Positions 54,099 to 62,028 of a stretch of 64,000 nucleotides of DNA are shown piece by piece. This DNA comes from an uncultured Dorea sp. Lineage in GTDB: Bacteria > Bacillota > Clostridia > Lachnospirales > Lachnospiraceae. The translations under genes were made by a program, and so were the position numbers. The notes beneath the pieces are model-generated. The model ran no database searches and had not been told where the DNA came from. It saw nothing but the letters and a program-made list of their open reading frames with translations. Within the stretch, counting starts at the first letter, position 1; each line of letters opens with the position of its first letter. The stretch covers positions 1-64,000 of the forward strand of contig CAJUFA010000004.1 in NCBI GenBank assembly GCA_910585725.1, given 5' to 3'.

Positions 54099-55133
54099 TT
54101 ATTTTACCTCTTTAGATTTTTCAATAATTCCTTTCCGAATTGCCTGGATATTTGCAATTGGAGACTTTGCGCCAAGTCCGCATGCCGGAGATATAATATC
54201 TGATCCGTCTTTCCAGCACTTTACCGCAAGACTCTTAATTTTATCCGGATTCCCGAATTCCAATGCCCATGTGCTGACATTTCCCATCAACGCATGTTTC
54301 ACAAGATTTTTTCTTGCCTCGCCCATTGCAACACAAGAATCGAAGCTTAATACATTCGAACGAATCTGTTCTGCCTGCGGATATACGCTCCTCATCTGTC
54401 CGCAGATATGCATAATCGTACCCAACTTGTCCCCTTGAAGACTGTCAAAAATCTGATTATTATATTTTACTGTATATTCCTCAAAAAGTTTCGGCCCAAG
54501 AATCTCGCCTGTCCCGCTTGGATCTGACACAGCGATGACGTCCGCGCCTGCTTCAATTTGCGCTCTTGCAAATTTGATAATCTCGTTAGTCACAAACTGC
54601 ATATACCAGTGTGCGTCCTCTCTTTTTTTGCGGATCTCTCTATAAAACACGGTAGGTTCCACCACAGAACATGCGGTACTTATCGGTCCGGTAATATTTC
54701 CAATAATTGGCGCGTCCAGGTTCTTTGACTTTAGAATTCGGATTGCATCCAGTACAACCTTGACTCTTCCCTTATTCACATTTATAGGAGAGATCCTCTT
54801 CCATTCAGACACCGAATGAACCGCATATCCGCTTACATGCGGCTCATTAACTTTGTTTCCCATTGTTACCTGCGCCCCCATTGCTTCTGCCTCAACCGTC
54901 ATGCAAAACGGAACTCCTACATTCTCAAAACAGCTATTTTCATAATTTGCGAGCGCTAAATCTGCCATCATTTCGGCCTTCTGATGAGCTTCAGGCCAAC
55001 TGATTCCTTTCCTGTCCATCAGATCGGCTGTAATCATATTCATCATTCCGCCAGGACAAATACATGGCGGCCTATCCGTTGTTTCCTGATGCATAGCCTT
55101 TCTCAATCTCTCTTTTTCATTCATAATTACCAT
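54099..55133 (-). CDS. UroD/MtaA-family corrinoid methyltransferase
   Basis: The 344-residue protein is a uroporphyrinogen-decarboxylase-fold methyltransferase (MtaA/CmuA type). Zinc ligands would be His242 and Cys244 (MHICGQM) with Cys318 (SPACGLGA). GNITGPISTACSVVEP and DPSGTGEILGP are also typical. Such proteins move methyl groups between a corrinoid protein and a thiol, tetrahydrofolate or substrate. The start ATG 55133 is six bases after GGAAAG. It is separated from the MttB homologue by 98 bases containing a hairpin and is directly linked to the RACE gene. Confidence 0.88.
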   Translation of the reverse strand: MVIMNEKERLRKAMHQETTDRPPCICPGGMMNMITADLMDRKGISWPEAHQKAEMMADLALANYENSCFENVGVPFCMTVEAEAMGAQVTMGNKVNEPHVSGYAVHSVSEWKRISPINVNKGRVKVVLDAIRILKSKNLDAPIIGNITGPISTACSVVEPTVFYREIRKKREDAHWYMQFVTNEIIKFARAQIEAGADVIAVSDPSGTGEILGPKLFEEYTVKYNNQIFDSLQGDKLGTIMHICGQMRSVYPQAEQIRSNVLSFDSCVAMGEARKNLVKHALMGNVSTWALEFGNPDKIKSLAVKCWKDGSDIISPACGLGAKSPIANIQAIRKGIIEKSKEVK

Positions 55134-55170
55134 AAATTACTTTCCATACCTCCGTCTGTTATTGAATACA

Positions 55171-55212
55171 AAATTGCTATATCCCGATATCTTACCGGGA
55201 TACAGCAATTTT
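55171..55212 (-). terminator. Hairpin between the MttB homologue and the MtaA-like/RACE pair
   Basis: AAATTGCTATATCCCG (55171-55186) pairs with CGGGATACAGCAATTT (55196-55211); the one imperfect position is a G-U pair in minus-strand RNA but a mismatch in plus-strand RNA, which favours function on the minus strand. AATTTTGTATTC follows. It may attenuate transcription into the last two genes. Confidence 0.6.
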
Positions 55213-55231
55213 TTCACATTCTCATTATTGT

Positions 55232-56644
55232 TTAATATTTACACTGCGACGGTAAATATCTGTTTAAAATTCTCTTTTGTTCTAACGTTCTCTGCGGCAG
55301 CACATAATTATCTATTCTTCTTGAAATCTCATTCAGCGCATTATGTTTCAGCTCGTCCTTACCCGGATACTCATGCGGCGCAATTCCTCCTTTATAAAAC
55401 CCTTTTGCCATAAAGAAATCTTCTCTAAATCTTTGTGAAGATTTTGTATAAAGGAATGTATCCGTAGTCTTTGCCTTATACATATCCTCAATAATACCCT
55501 CATCCAAACTCAAACTAATTCCCTTCAGATAACGATTGGAAACTCTGACCAATTCCTCGTCATAAATCGCCTTTTCAAAACTGCCGCATGAAAATCCCGA
55601 CATCAAACCAGGATATGCATATACGACGTCTAACTGCGTTAATTCAAAGGGCATTAAAGTAGTCAGCGCAGATTCTACGCCGCTCTGATAATCAGGTCTA
55701 ATCGCATCCGTCAATGCCGCACAGATGGAGCTGCACAGTTTGTAAGAAAGGCATAATTCATAGAACGCTACGGAAACAAATATTTCCTCAACTGAACCAT
55801 ATGTCGGCTGCATCGTGCGCAAATCCGACTGTGTACTGCATACAGAATAATAAACTTCCGTCCCTGGCCTTAATAACTGAATATACACTGTACCCGCCAG
55901 CGCAATCGCCATATCATGGACATTCAGTCCGAAAATCGTAACAGGCCCCGTCAAATATCCGATGGAACACGGACATATCGTGACACTTTGTCCGTTCACT
56001 ACCGCCGCTTTTATATTCAAAATACATTCGTCGTCATATGCCAGCGGCGACATAGGACATACACATTGGTTCATATAATTATCGTCTTCCCCTGTGCTCC
56101 TAAACTCTTTTATCAGCTCAATCGCCTTACATGCACTTGCGTATACTTCTTTATCTTTCGTATTGTAACTGCTTGCCCTAAAACCATTTGTAAAATACTT
56201 GTCACTGTACTTCAGCATCATTGCAATCTGAGCTAAATACTTATCTTCAGCATCGTTATCACATGGATCGACAACCGCAATTCCGCAGCCCCCATATAGG
56301 TCTGACGTTTCGCCTAATTTATACATTTTCACCACATCGGCAACCGTAGCGTTCCTACAGATATTCGTATTCTCATCCAGAATATACGGCACCCCATAAA
56401 ACAACTGGCTTGTTACGCTTCTCTCTGTTATTTCCCCCATCTCAAAAGACGAAAAACAGGCTAACGCTTCTTCAATCTGGCGATCTGTGAAATATACATA
56501 CTGACCGTCTACTTTCATTCCATGTGCACGAAATAGTTCCAGCGCTTCTTCATTTTCGAAACGAATTCCCACTTTCTGCAGCGCTTCCGAAACTTTATCA
56601 TGTAATTCAGATATTAATCCATCATTTAAAAATCTTCTATGCAT
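55232..56644 (-). CDS. Non-pyrrolysine MttB-family methyltransferase
   Basis: The 470-residue protein belongs to the trimethylamine methyltransferase superfamily (COG5598 type). Marks include VGIRFENEEALELFRAHG near the N-terminus, a TIM-barrel with GYLTGPVTIFGLNVHD, and the C-terminal YPGKDELKHNALNEISRRIDNYVLP. The frame has no internal amber codon, so it is of the pyrrolysine-free group whose characterised members demethylate quaternary amines such as glycine betaine, proline betaine or carnitine. ATG 56644 is five bases after GGAGG; that ribosome site lies in the end of the winged-helix gene, with an 8-base overlap. Confidence 0.9.
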   Translation of the reverse strand: MHRRFLNDGLISELHDKVSEALQKVGIRFENEEALELFRAHGMKVDGQYVYFTDRQIEEALACFSSFEMGEITERSVTSQLFYGVPYILDENTNICRNATVADVVKMYKLGETSDLYGGCGIAVVDPCDNDAEDKYLAQIAMMLKYSDKYFTNGFRASSYNTKDKEVYASACKAIELIKEFRSTGEDDNYMNQCVCPMSPLAYDDECILNIKAAVVNGQSVTICPCSIGYLTGPVTIFGLNVHDMAIALAGTVYIQLLRPGTEVYYSVCSTQSDLRTMQPTYGSVEEIFVSVAFYELCLSYKLCSSICAALTDAIRPDYQSGVESALTTLMPFELTQLDVVYAYPGLMSGFSCGSFEKAIYDEELVRVSNRYLKGISLSLDEGIIEDMYKAKTTDTFLYTKSSQRFREDFFMAKGFYKGGIAPHEYPGKDELKHNALNEISRRIDNYVLPQRTLEQKRILNRYLPSQCKY

Positions 56645-56933
56645 TTTTGCCTCCATGGGTCAAGCAGATATGTTGCTTTACTTTCTCTTTTCCATATCCC
56701 GTCAACTCATATTTACAGATTAATTGTTTATCTGCATTTTCATAACAGTCTTTTACATCTACAAGACCAACTCCGCGCATAGACATCATATGTTCGTCGA
56801 TTGCCGAAGGTGTGCACTGCTTTTCATTTGGATACTGTCCTTTTACAGCTTCATATAATTCAGCCGGCTCCAATGCAGCTCCTCTTTCTTCAAGAACTTT
56901 TAATAAAGTAAATCTCAATGGTAACGTTTTCAC
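56637..56933 (-). CDS. Small winged-helix protein, Fur-like N-terminal domain only
   Basis: The 98-residue protein begins LRFTLLKVLEERGAALEPAELYEAVKG, resembling the DNA-binding helices of Fur-family regulators. A second part has a probable wing (YENADKQLICKYELTGYGKEKV). It lacks the C-terminal metal/dimer domain, so it is either a truncated Fur-like regulator or a stand-alone winged helix. It sits between the transporter gene (10 bases) and the MttB homologue (8-base overlap), and may regulate this operon or respond to its substrate. Function is inferred from fold only. Confidence 0.65.
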   Translation of the reverse strand: MKTLPLRFTLLKVLEERGAALEPAELYEAVKGQYPNEKQCTPSAIDEHMMSMRGVGLVDVKDCYENADKQLICKYELTGYGKEKVKQHICLTHGGKNA

Positions 56934-56943
56934 AGTACACCTC

Positions 56944-57948
56944 CTAATTATCCCTAACGTTCAAAATTTCACTTGGTTTTCCGGCAACAAAAACCGCCCC
57001 TATAAATATCATAACCGCTCCAACGACAATATTCCAAGTGATACTTACAGAACCATAGAAGATCCAGCCAAAAATTACTCCCCACAGGGAATATGTAATC
57101 ATCAACGCCATCGCTCTGGATGCTCCCGTCATATTAATAGCATTATAATACCAGAAATAAGAAATACCATTAACAAACGCCGCAGCAACCAGGATTAACG
57201 TCCATGGAGATGTAAACGCAGCCGCAAAAAGCTTATATCCGGCCGCTCCAAATCCGGCCACAAATGGAAGTACGCAGATAAAATATGCTATAAATGATAC
57301 AAACCATCTAATACCGATCGCAAGATCTGGATCCACCAAATCCATTCCATAAGCACATACTACTCCTTCCATTCCCCATCCGATAGTCGCTAAAATACAA
57401 GCGATAATACCTACAATGAAATTGGGATATACTTCGCCGCTGGGCGCTACATAGGTAACTACAATCGCACCGGCCACGCATAGAAGAATACCGATCCATC
57501 CGTTTTTTGAAATTTTTTCTTTTAGAAAAATTCTGCATAAAACAGCGCCGATGGCAGGGTAAATCGCTGTAATTGCCATTGTGTAAAATGGTCCTGCCAG
57601 ATACAATCCGCAATAATAACCACTCATTGCAATTGGACCGCCAAATATTGCTCCCAAACAAATTATCAAGCCCGGTTTTGTTTTTAAAATTCTAAAATAT
57701 TCCTTCCTTTTTCCTTTTTTACAATTAATACAAAGGGTCACCAAACCTGCAAAAAGATCCCCTAAACATGCTCCGACTAACGGAACTATATAGAGGCTTA
57801 CATCCGCATAGCTGGCAAATGGTTCATAGCCAAACGCAATAGCCATAACCACCCCGCCTAAGCCCCAAAGCATACCTGCAATAGCGCCTATAGTAATACC
57901 CTTTTTCGTATATCTAAGTTTCTTATCAAATAGAAGTTGTGTTATCAT
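56944..57948 (-). CDS. DMT-superfamily (EamA-type) transporter
   Basis: The 334-residue protein has about ten membrane helices arranged as two EamA-like halves; MSGYYCGLYLAGPFYTMAITAIYPAIGAVL in the first half and TGASRAMALMITYSLWGVIFGW in the second are typical. It could import the methylated substrate or export a product. It is embedded between the corrinoid protein gene (22 bases) and the winged-helix gene (10 bases), so it belongs functionally to the operon. Substrate unknown. Confidence 0.85.
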   Translation of the reverse strand: MITQLLFDKKLRYTKKGITIGAIAGMLWGLGGVVMAIAFGYEPFASYADVSLYIVPLVGACLGDLFAGLVTLCINCKKGKRKEYFRILKTKPGLIICLGAIFGGPIAMSGYYCGLYLAGPFYTMAITAIYPAIGAVLCRIFLKEKISKNGWIGILLCVAGAIVVTYVAPSGEVYPNFIVGIIACILATIGWGMEGVVCAYGMDLVDPDLAIGIRWFVSFIAYFICVLPFVAGFGAAGYKLFAAAFTSPWTLILVAAAFVNGISYFWYYNAINMTGASRAMALMITYSLWGVIFGWIFYGSVSITWNIVVGAVMIFIGAVFVAGKPSEILNVRDN

Positions 57949-57970
57949 TTCTTTTCCTTCCTAAAAAAAT

Positions 57971-58996
57971 TTACATTCCTAAAACGACATCCGTTTCTTT
58001 CATTCCCACAAATTTTTTCGCCAGCTTTACTGCTTCTACTGCATTCGCCGTATAACCGTCCGCACCTATCTCATCCGCATATTTCTTCGAGATAGGACTG
58101 CCGCCTATCATAATCTTAAAACGATCGCGAACACCTTTCTCCACAAGTTTATCGATTACTGTCTTCATACCGCCCATTGTTGTCGTCATTAATGTAGACA
58201 TGCAAATAATAGAAGCGCCTGTTTCCATTGCTTTATCAACAAAATCATCCAGCGGTACGTCTCGCCCCAAATCGATCACCTCAAAACCTGCTGTTTCCAA
58301 CATGATCTTAACCAGATTTTTTCCTATATCATGCGTGTCTCCTTCTATTACACCGATCACTACTTTATAGCCTTTTTCGTTTATGCTTGTAATAGGAAGA
58401 TACGGGCGTAAAACATCCAGCCCTGCATACATTGCGTCTGAACAAAGCAATATATCTGTTACAAAATATTCCTCTGCGTCAAAAAGATCACTGGCCTTGT
58501 TCATACCGTCTAACAGACCTTCATAAATACCGTCAAAAGCAGAAAAACCTTCTTCTATATATGTGCGTGCAACTTCGACAATCTCTTCTTCCTCCATCTC
58601 CACAACACATTCTGATAATCTGGAAATCAACTCCGCTTTCCGCTTTTCATCCCGTTTGGACACAGGCGTCGCAGGCCCGCAATCATATAATTTTTCCGAA
58701 TACTTTTCCATCAGCGCATCAAGTCCCGGGAAATGTGAAGCGACTGATTCAGAATTTTCAGTATCAACATTTTGATTAACAGCGTCTGCCTCCTTCATTG
58801 CATCTCCCGTGAGAAATTCGACAAACTTATCTGCACATTCTGAACAAAACTGCATTTCACTCAATTTACTATATTTATTCGGCTGACTTTGCGCAGGTAT
58901 ATTTCCGTCTTCTTTCAAAACCACCGGAACAATACTAATCGGATCCCTTTGTATAATTTTTCCACATTTATCACATACAAATACTACTTTTTTCAT
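57971..58996 (-). CDS. Corrinoid (B12-binding) methyl carrier protein with Cys-rich N-terminal domain
   Basis: The 341-residue protein has three parts. Residues 1-65 carry CDKCGK (Cys8, Cys11) and CSEC (near residue 51), a likely zinc ribbon. Residues 90-200 form the helical cap domain of MtbC/MtaC-like proteins. The C-terminal cobalamin-binding domain has the base-off ligand His222 in EGDTHDIGKNLV and the SxL and GG motifs (STLMTTTMGG, IGGSPIS). It carries the methyl group between methyltransferases. Typical corrinoid proteins are about 210-220 residues, so the N-terminal 110 residues are extra. Neighbours are both methyltransferase types and the transporter. Confidence 0.92.
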   Translation of the reverse strand: MKKVVFVCDKCGKIIQRDPISIVPVVLKEDGNIPAQSQPNKYSKLSEMQFCSECADKFVEFLTGDAMKEADAVNQNVDTENSESVASHFPGLDALMEKYSEKLYDCGPATPVSKRDEKRKAELISRLSECVVEMEEEEIVEVARTYIEEGFSAFDGIYEGLLDGMNKASDLFDAEEYFVTDILLCSDAMYAGLDVLRPYLPITSINEKGYKVVIGVIEGDTHDIGKNLVKIMLETAGFEVIDLGRDVPLDDFVDKAMETGASIICMSTLMTTTMGGMKTVIDKLVEKGVRDRFKIMIGGSPISKKYADEIGADGYTANAVEAVKLAKKFVGMKETDVVLGM

Positions 58997-59010
58997 AATT
59001 CACTCTCTTT

Positions 59011-60084
59011 CTAATTCATCCAATTCTTTGGAGTCAACGGATATTTGCCGTATTTTCTCGCTGCTGCCATAAATGCATCAAGGTTCTCTAACGGAACGTC
59101 ACCGTTTAAATCGCACCCGGTACACAATACATAACCATGAGCGCTGCCATACGCGTCCTGAATACATTGCCGGCATGCCTCATCAACATCCTTTGTACTG
59201 CCAAGAATCATTATATCCACAGGATCAATATTACCCGCTAACGGCATCTGTGGCCCCACTATACTTTTGGCAAAATCTATTCTCACTCGATTATCAATGC
59301 TAATCATGTCCGGTCTTGTCTCTACCATCTCCGCAAGAATAGTCTTAGCGTCTCCACAGATGTGATAGCAGACTATACCGCCTTTTGCATGAATATTACT
59401 CATCAGCTCAATTGTATATGGTTTTACGAACTCTTTATATGCACCGACACTGATCATAGTCCCTGTTGCGACTGGTTCGCAAACTAAAATCATAGCGCCG
59501 GCTTTAATAAATTCATTATGAACTTCACGTAAAGTATCCGTGCACAAACGCATTAATCTATGCACGGCCTTGGGATCTCTAACTGTTGCTTTTAAAAGCT
59601 TGTCTATCGGATATATACTGGAAACGGATGTAAATGGTCCTGCAATCAGAACAGCCGTCGGTACTTCCTTACCCATTTCATTAATGAGAATCTTAGCACA
59701 GTCCAAATGCTTTTGAAACTTAGGGTCGTTTTTTAACCTGCATCTGTCAAAATCTAACTGTCCAATATCTTTCAATTCCTGTAATACATGACGCTCCACT
59801 GCCGGCACGGCATCTTCCGGATCTCCCATCACGCTTCCCAAAGCACTTCCTATCGAATGAAGCCCATAATCTGCAATCAACAGATCATTTCCAAATCGTT
59901 TATATGCTTCTATCTGGCAATATGCCTCTGTTATGGCTGTGGATCTTTTCTGCTTATGCGTCATACCTGTCGCTTTTCCGGACATAGAACAGATTAATGG
60001 CATCGCCAAAATACGATCCATATCTCTCCCTGCCCAAAAATTTCCCAGACGCTCCACAGGCGTCATATGATCATCTTTATGCAT
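59011..60084 (-). CDS. UroD/MtaA-family corrinoid methyltransferase (second copy)
   Basis: The 357-residue protein is UroD-like with zinc ligands His241 and Cys243 (YHICGDA) and Cys321/Cys324 (LCTGCDLN). It starts MHKDDHMTPVERL at ATG 60084, directly after TGGAGGAAAAAG; an in-frame longer form from 60138 has no such site and would overlap the shell gene. It is only distantly similar to the copy at 54.1-55.1 kb, so the two are likely to act on different methyl partners (substrate demethylation versus transfer to the final acceptor). It follows a BMC shell gene by 43 bases. Confidence 0.88.
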   Translation of the reverse strand: MHKDDHMTPVERLGNFWAGRDMDRILAMPLICSMSGKATGMTHKQKRSTAITEAYCQIEAYKRFGNDLLIADYGLHSIGSALGSVMGDPEDAVPAVERHVLQELKDIGQLDFDRCRLKNDPKFQKHLDCAKILINEMGKEVPTAVLIAGPFTSVSSIYPIDKLLKATVRDPKAVHRLMRLCTDTLREVHNEFIKAGAMILVCEPVATGTMISVGAYKEFVKPYTIELMSNIHAKGGIVCYHICGDAKTILAEMVETRPDMISIDNRVRIDFAKSIVGPQMPLAGNIDPVDIMILGSTKDVDEACRQCIQDAYGSAHGYVLCTGCDLNGDVPLENLDAFMAAARKYGKYPLTPKNWMN

Positions 60085-60127
60085 CTTTTTCCTCCAGCGT
60101 AACCCCATCCTGAAAATCCGGTCGACT

Positions 60128-60412
60128 TTATTTATCAACAGCAGGAAGAATAGCTTCTACATCCTGATGCGGACGCGGGATTACATGCACTGACACAAGT
60201 TCTCCTACTCTCTGCGCGGCAGCGGCGCCTGCGTCTGTAGCGGCCTTAACTGCCCCAACGTCTCCCCGCACCATAACGGTTACCAATCCGCCGCCTACAA
60301 ATTCTTTTCCGACTAAATAAACATTCGCCGCTTTTACCATAGCATCCGCAGCCTCTATAGCGCCCACAAGTCCCTTTGTTTCGATCATTCCTAATGCATC
60401 CTGTTTTGCCAT
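60128..60412 (-). CDS. BMC hexamer shell protein (PduA/EutM type)
   Basis: The 94-residue protein is a single BMC domain: ALGMIETKGLVGAIEAADAMVKAANV, a VRGDVGAVKAATDAG helix and VHVIPRPH, all characteristic of the tiling hexamers of microcompartment shells. The pore loop around residues 36-42 (KEFVGGG) is glycine-rich, as in PduA/EutM. It lies between the extended BMC gene and the second MtaA-like gene, marking the junction of shell and methyltransferase genes. Confidence 0.96.
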   Translation of the reverse strand: MAKQDALGMIETKGLVGAIEAADAMVKAANVYLVGKEFVGGGLVTVMVRGDVGAVKAATDAGAAAAQRVGELVSVHVIPRPHQDVEAILPAVDK

Positions 60413-60471
60413 TTTTATTTCCTCCTAATTTCGTAATTCTTGCTTTTATTCATTCATTTTATTTTCGAGAG

Positions 60472-61038
60472 TCACATATCCTCTACCCTCTTGTAAAACT
60501 CGTTTAATCTTTCTAACAACTCTCTTTTGGTTAAACTTTCCGCAGCTTTTTCGTTCATTCCCAATTCCGGATATTCATGACAGATTAATCCCTTAATCTC
60601 GCCTGACCTGGAGCGCTTCAGCCGTGAAATCGCCCTGTCAATTCCATTGGACTTGACCATCTCTTCTACAAATATCCTGTTGAACTCTGCCTTTTCTAAC
60701 TCGTCATTCTGTTCTTCTCCTGGTTTTTGCTGCGAAATCATGTCAGCAGCTCCTTCATCCGAAGCTGCAGCGCCAACCATCAGACCTTCAAGACTTTCAT
60801 GCGGACGTGGAATAACATGTTTGGAAAGAAGTGTTCCTCCCATCTTTTCGATGGCGACAGCCGCCGCATCTACGGAAGCCATACACGCTGCCACATCTCC
60901 CGTAACCGTAATTGCAACGATACCGCTTTTTACAAATGTCCTTTCTACCAAACATACATTCGCAGCTTTAAGCATCGCATCAGCGCCCTCAAGCGCGGCG
61001 ACCAGCCCTTTCGTCTCAATAAATCCCAGAGCCTGCAT
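60472..61038 (-). CDS. BMC shell protein with 95-residue C-terminal extension
   Basis: The first 92 residues are a BMC domain (ALGFIETKGLVAALEGADAML, TGDVAACMASVDAAA, KHVIPRPHESL). An acidic linker (DEGAADMISQQKPGEEQNDELEK) and a helical, basic C-terminal part follow (AISRLKRSRSGEIKG, then LTKRELLERLNEFYKRVEDM). EutK and PduK also extend a BMC domain, EutK with a winged helix. The tail here could bind cargo, nucleic acid or other shell parts. It is 11 bases after the EutQ-like gene and 59 bases before the PduA-like gene. Confidence 0.88.
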   Translation of the reverse strand: MQALGFIETKGLVAALEGADAMLKAANVCLVERTFVKSGIVAITVTGDVAACMASVDAAAVAIEKMGGTLLSKHVIPRPHESLEGLMVGAAASDEGAADMISQQKPGEEQNDELEKAEFNRIFVEEMVKSNGIDRAISRLKRSRSGEIKGLICHEYPELGMNEKAAESLTKRELLERLNEFYKRVEDM

Positions 61039-61049
61039 CTTCCTCCTCC

Positions 61050-61430
61050 TTAATTCTGATTCGTACCTGGACCGCGGAGTTCTTCTATGTAGGAGTCGAA
61101 CATTTTTTCCAACAGTTCCGGTCTCTGCAGCAAGCCGGACTTATGTAAATAGGACAATACCTTGAAGATCTGCGCCACGCTTACTTCATCCTCTGATGAC
61201 CCTGTAACTCTCTCCTGCTTAGCCTTTGGACCGTCTGAATCAAACGATCTCGTCTCAGGAAAAGATTTCTCTCTTTCTAACCGTTCTTCTCTTTCCTGAA
61301 TTATCATGTCATTCTTACTGATTTCATCCCGCGCCGCAGGTGTGATCAGGGTATTATCGTCCACATAAACAACTGTTTTCCCTTCTGCTTTCATTATATT
61401 CACAGCCGTTACGTCAATCAGCTTCTTCAT
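61050..61430 (-). CDS. Microcompartment accessory protein with EutQ/EutT-like N-terminal motif
   Basis: The 126-residue protein starts MKKLIDVTAVNIMKAEGKTV. It has the motif LITPAARDEISKNDM near residue 28, found at the N-termini of EutQ, EutT and PduV-like proteins. The middle is charged and disordered (residues 45-85), and the C-terminus is a predicted helix (VSVAQIFKVLSYLHKSG). No cupin or other catalytic domain follows. It might be a cargo adaptor. Function unknown. Confidence 0.65.
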   Translation of the reverse strand: MKKLIDVTAVNIMKAEGKTVVYVDDNTLITPAARDEISKNDMIIQEREERLEREKSFPETRSFDSDGPKAKQERVTGSSEDEVSVAQIFKVLSYLHKSGLLQRPELLEKMFDSYIEELRGPGTNQN

Positions 61431-61450
61431 CCCTTTTTTCCACCCCGCTT

Positions 61451-61717
61451 CTATTCTTCAAAACAGCAATCCTCATCAATAATACCGACAATTGCCGCGT
61501 CAACCGGAATATTATCATCTCCTAACATTTTACGCGCAGAACCTCCTGTAGTTACCAGTACCCTGTCGTCGACTCCGGCGCCGACCACGTCTGCCGCAAC
61601 CATCCGTTTTCCTGATTCTTTTCCTCCGACAACCTCCACAAGCATCAGTTTATAGCCGTTTAGAACTTCTGCTTTTCTTGTTGCCCAGATACTGCCGACT
61701 AATTTTGCCGTTATCAT
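61451..61717 (-). CDS. EutN/CcmL-type pentameric vertex protein
   Basis: The 88-residue protein has the EutN/CcmL fold: AKLVGSIWATRKAEVLNGYKLMLV, GAGVDDRVLVTTGGSARKML and AAIVGIIDE. Pentamers of this family cap the corners of microcompartments, so a closed shell is expected. It lies 13 bases after the PduU/EutS-like gene. Confidence 0.96.
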   Translation of the reverse strand: MITAKLVGSIWATRKAEVLNGYKLMLVEVVGGKESGKRMVAADVVGAGVDDRVLVTTGGSARKMLGDDNIPVDAAIVGIIDEDCCFEE

Positions 61718-61730
61718 CTTTCTTTCCCTC

Positions 61731-62015
61731 TTATAAACTCTCTTTAATTTTCTCTATCGCAGCTTTTACGGAAGCAGTGTCTCCGAATATTGCCAGCAAT
61801 ACCATATTCTGCGGGCAATTTCCTCTAATATCTTCCACTGTAACGCCTGCCGCTTTCTCTGCAATATCCGCGGCAGCAATCATTTCAATCAATTTCCCCT
61901 GCACAAGCCCTATAGAATCTACTCGTCCCAACTTCTGCTTCCCTCCGGAACCCCTCCGTCGTTCCAAGATATCCAGAGTTCCCTGCGTAGGTGATTTAAT
62001 AATTCGAAAATCCAT
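61731..62015 (-). CDS. Circularly permuted BMC shell protein (PduU/EutS type)
   Basis: The 94-residue protein starts MDFRIIKSPTQGTLDILERR, then the BMC core in permuted order (VDSIGLVQGKLIEMIAAADIAEKAAGV, then LLAIFGDTASVKAAIEKI). This matches PduU/EutS, hexamers with a plugged or bent pore. The start follows the EutJ-like gene by 13 bases. Confidence 0.85.
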   Translation of the reverse strand: MDFRIIKSPTQGTLDILERRRGSGGKQKLGRVDSIGLVQGKLIEMIAAADIAEKAAGVTVEDIRGNCPQNMVLLAIFGDTASVKAAIEKIKESL

Positions 62016-62028
62016 TTATTCCACCGCC

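Noticed and set aside
55232..56644. Possible pyrrolysine-containing trimethylamine methyltransferase
   Set aside because: The frame runs from start to TAA with no internal TAG, and no pylT or pylS gene is visible; it belongs to the non-pyrrolysine group.
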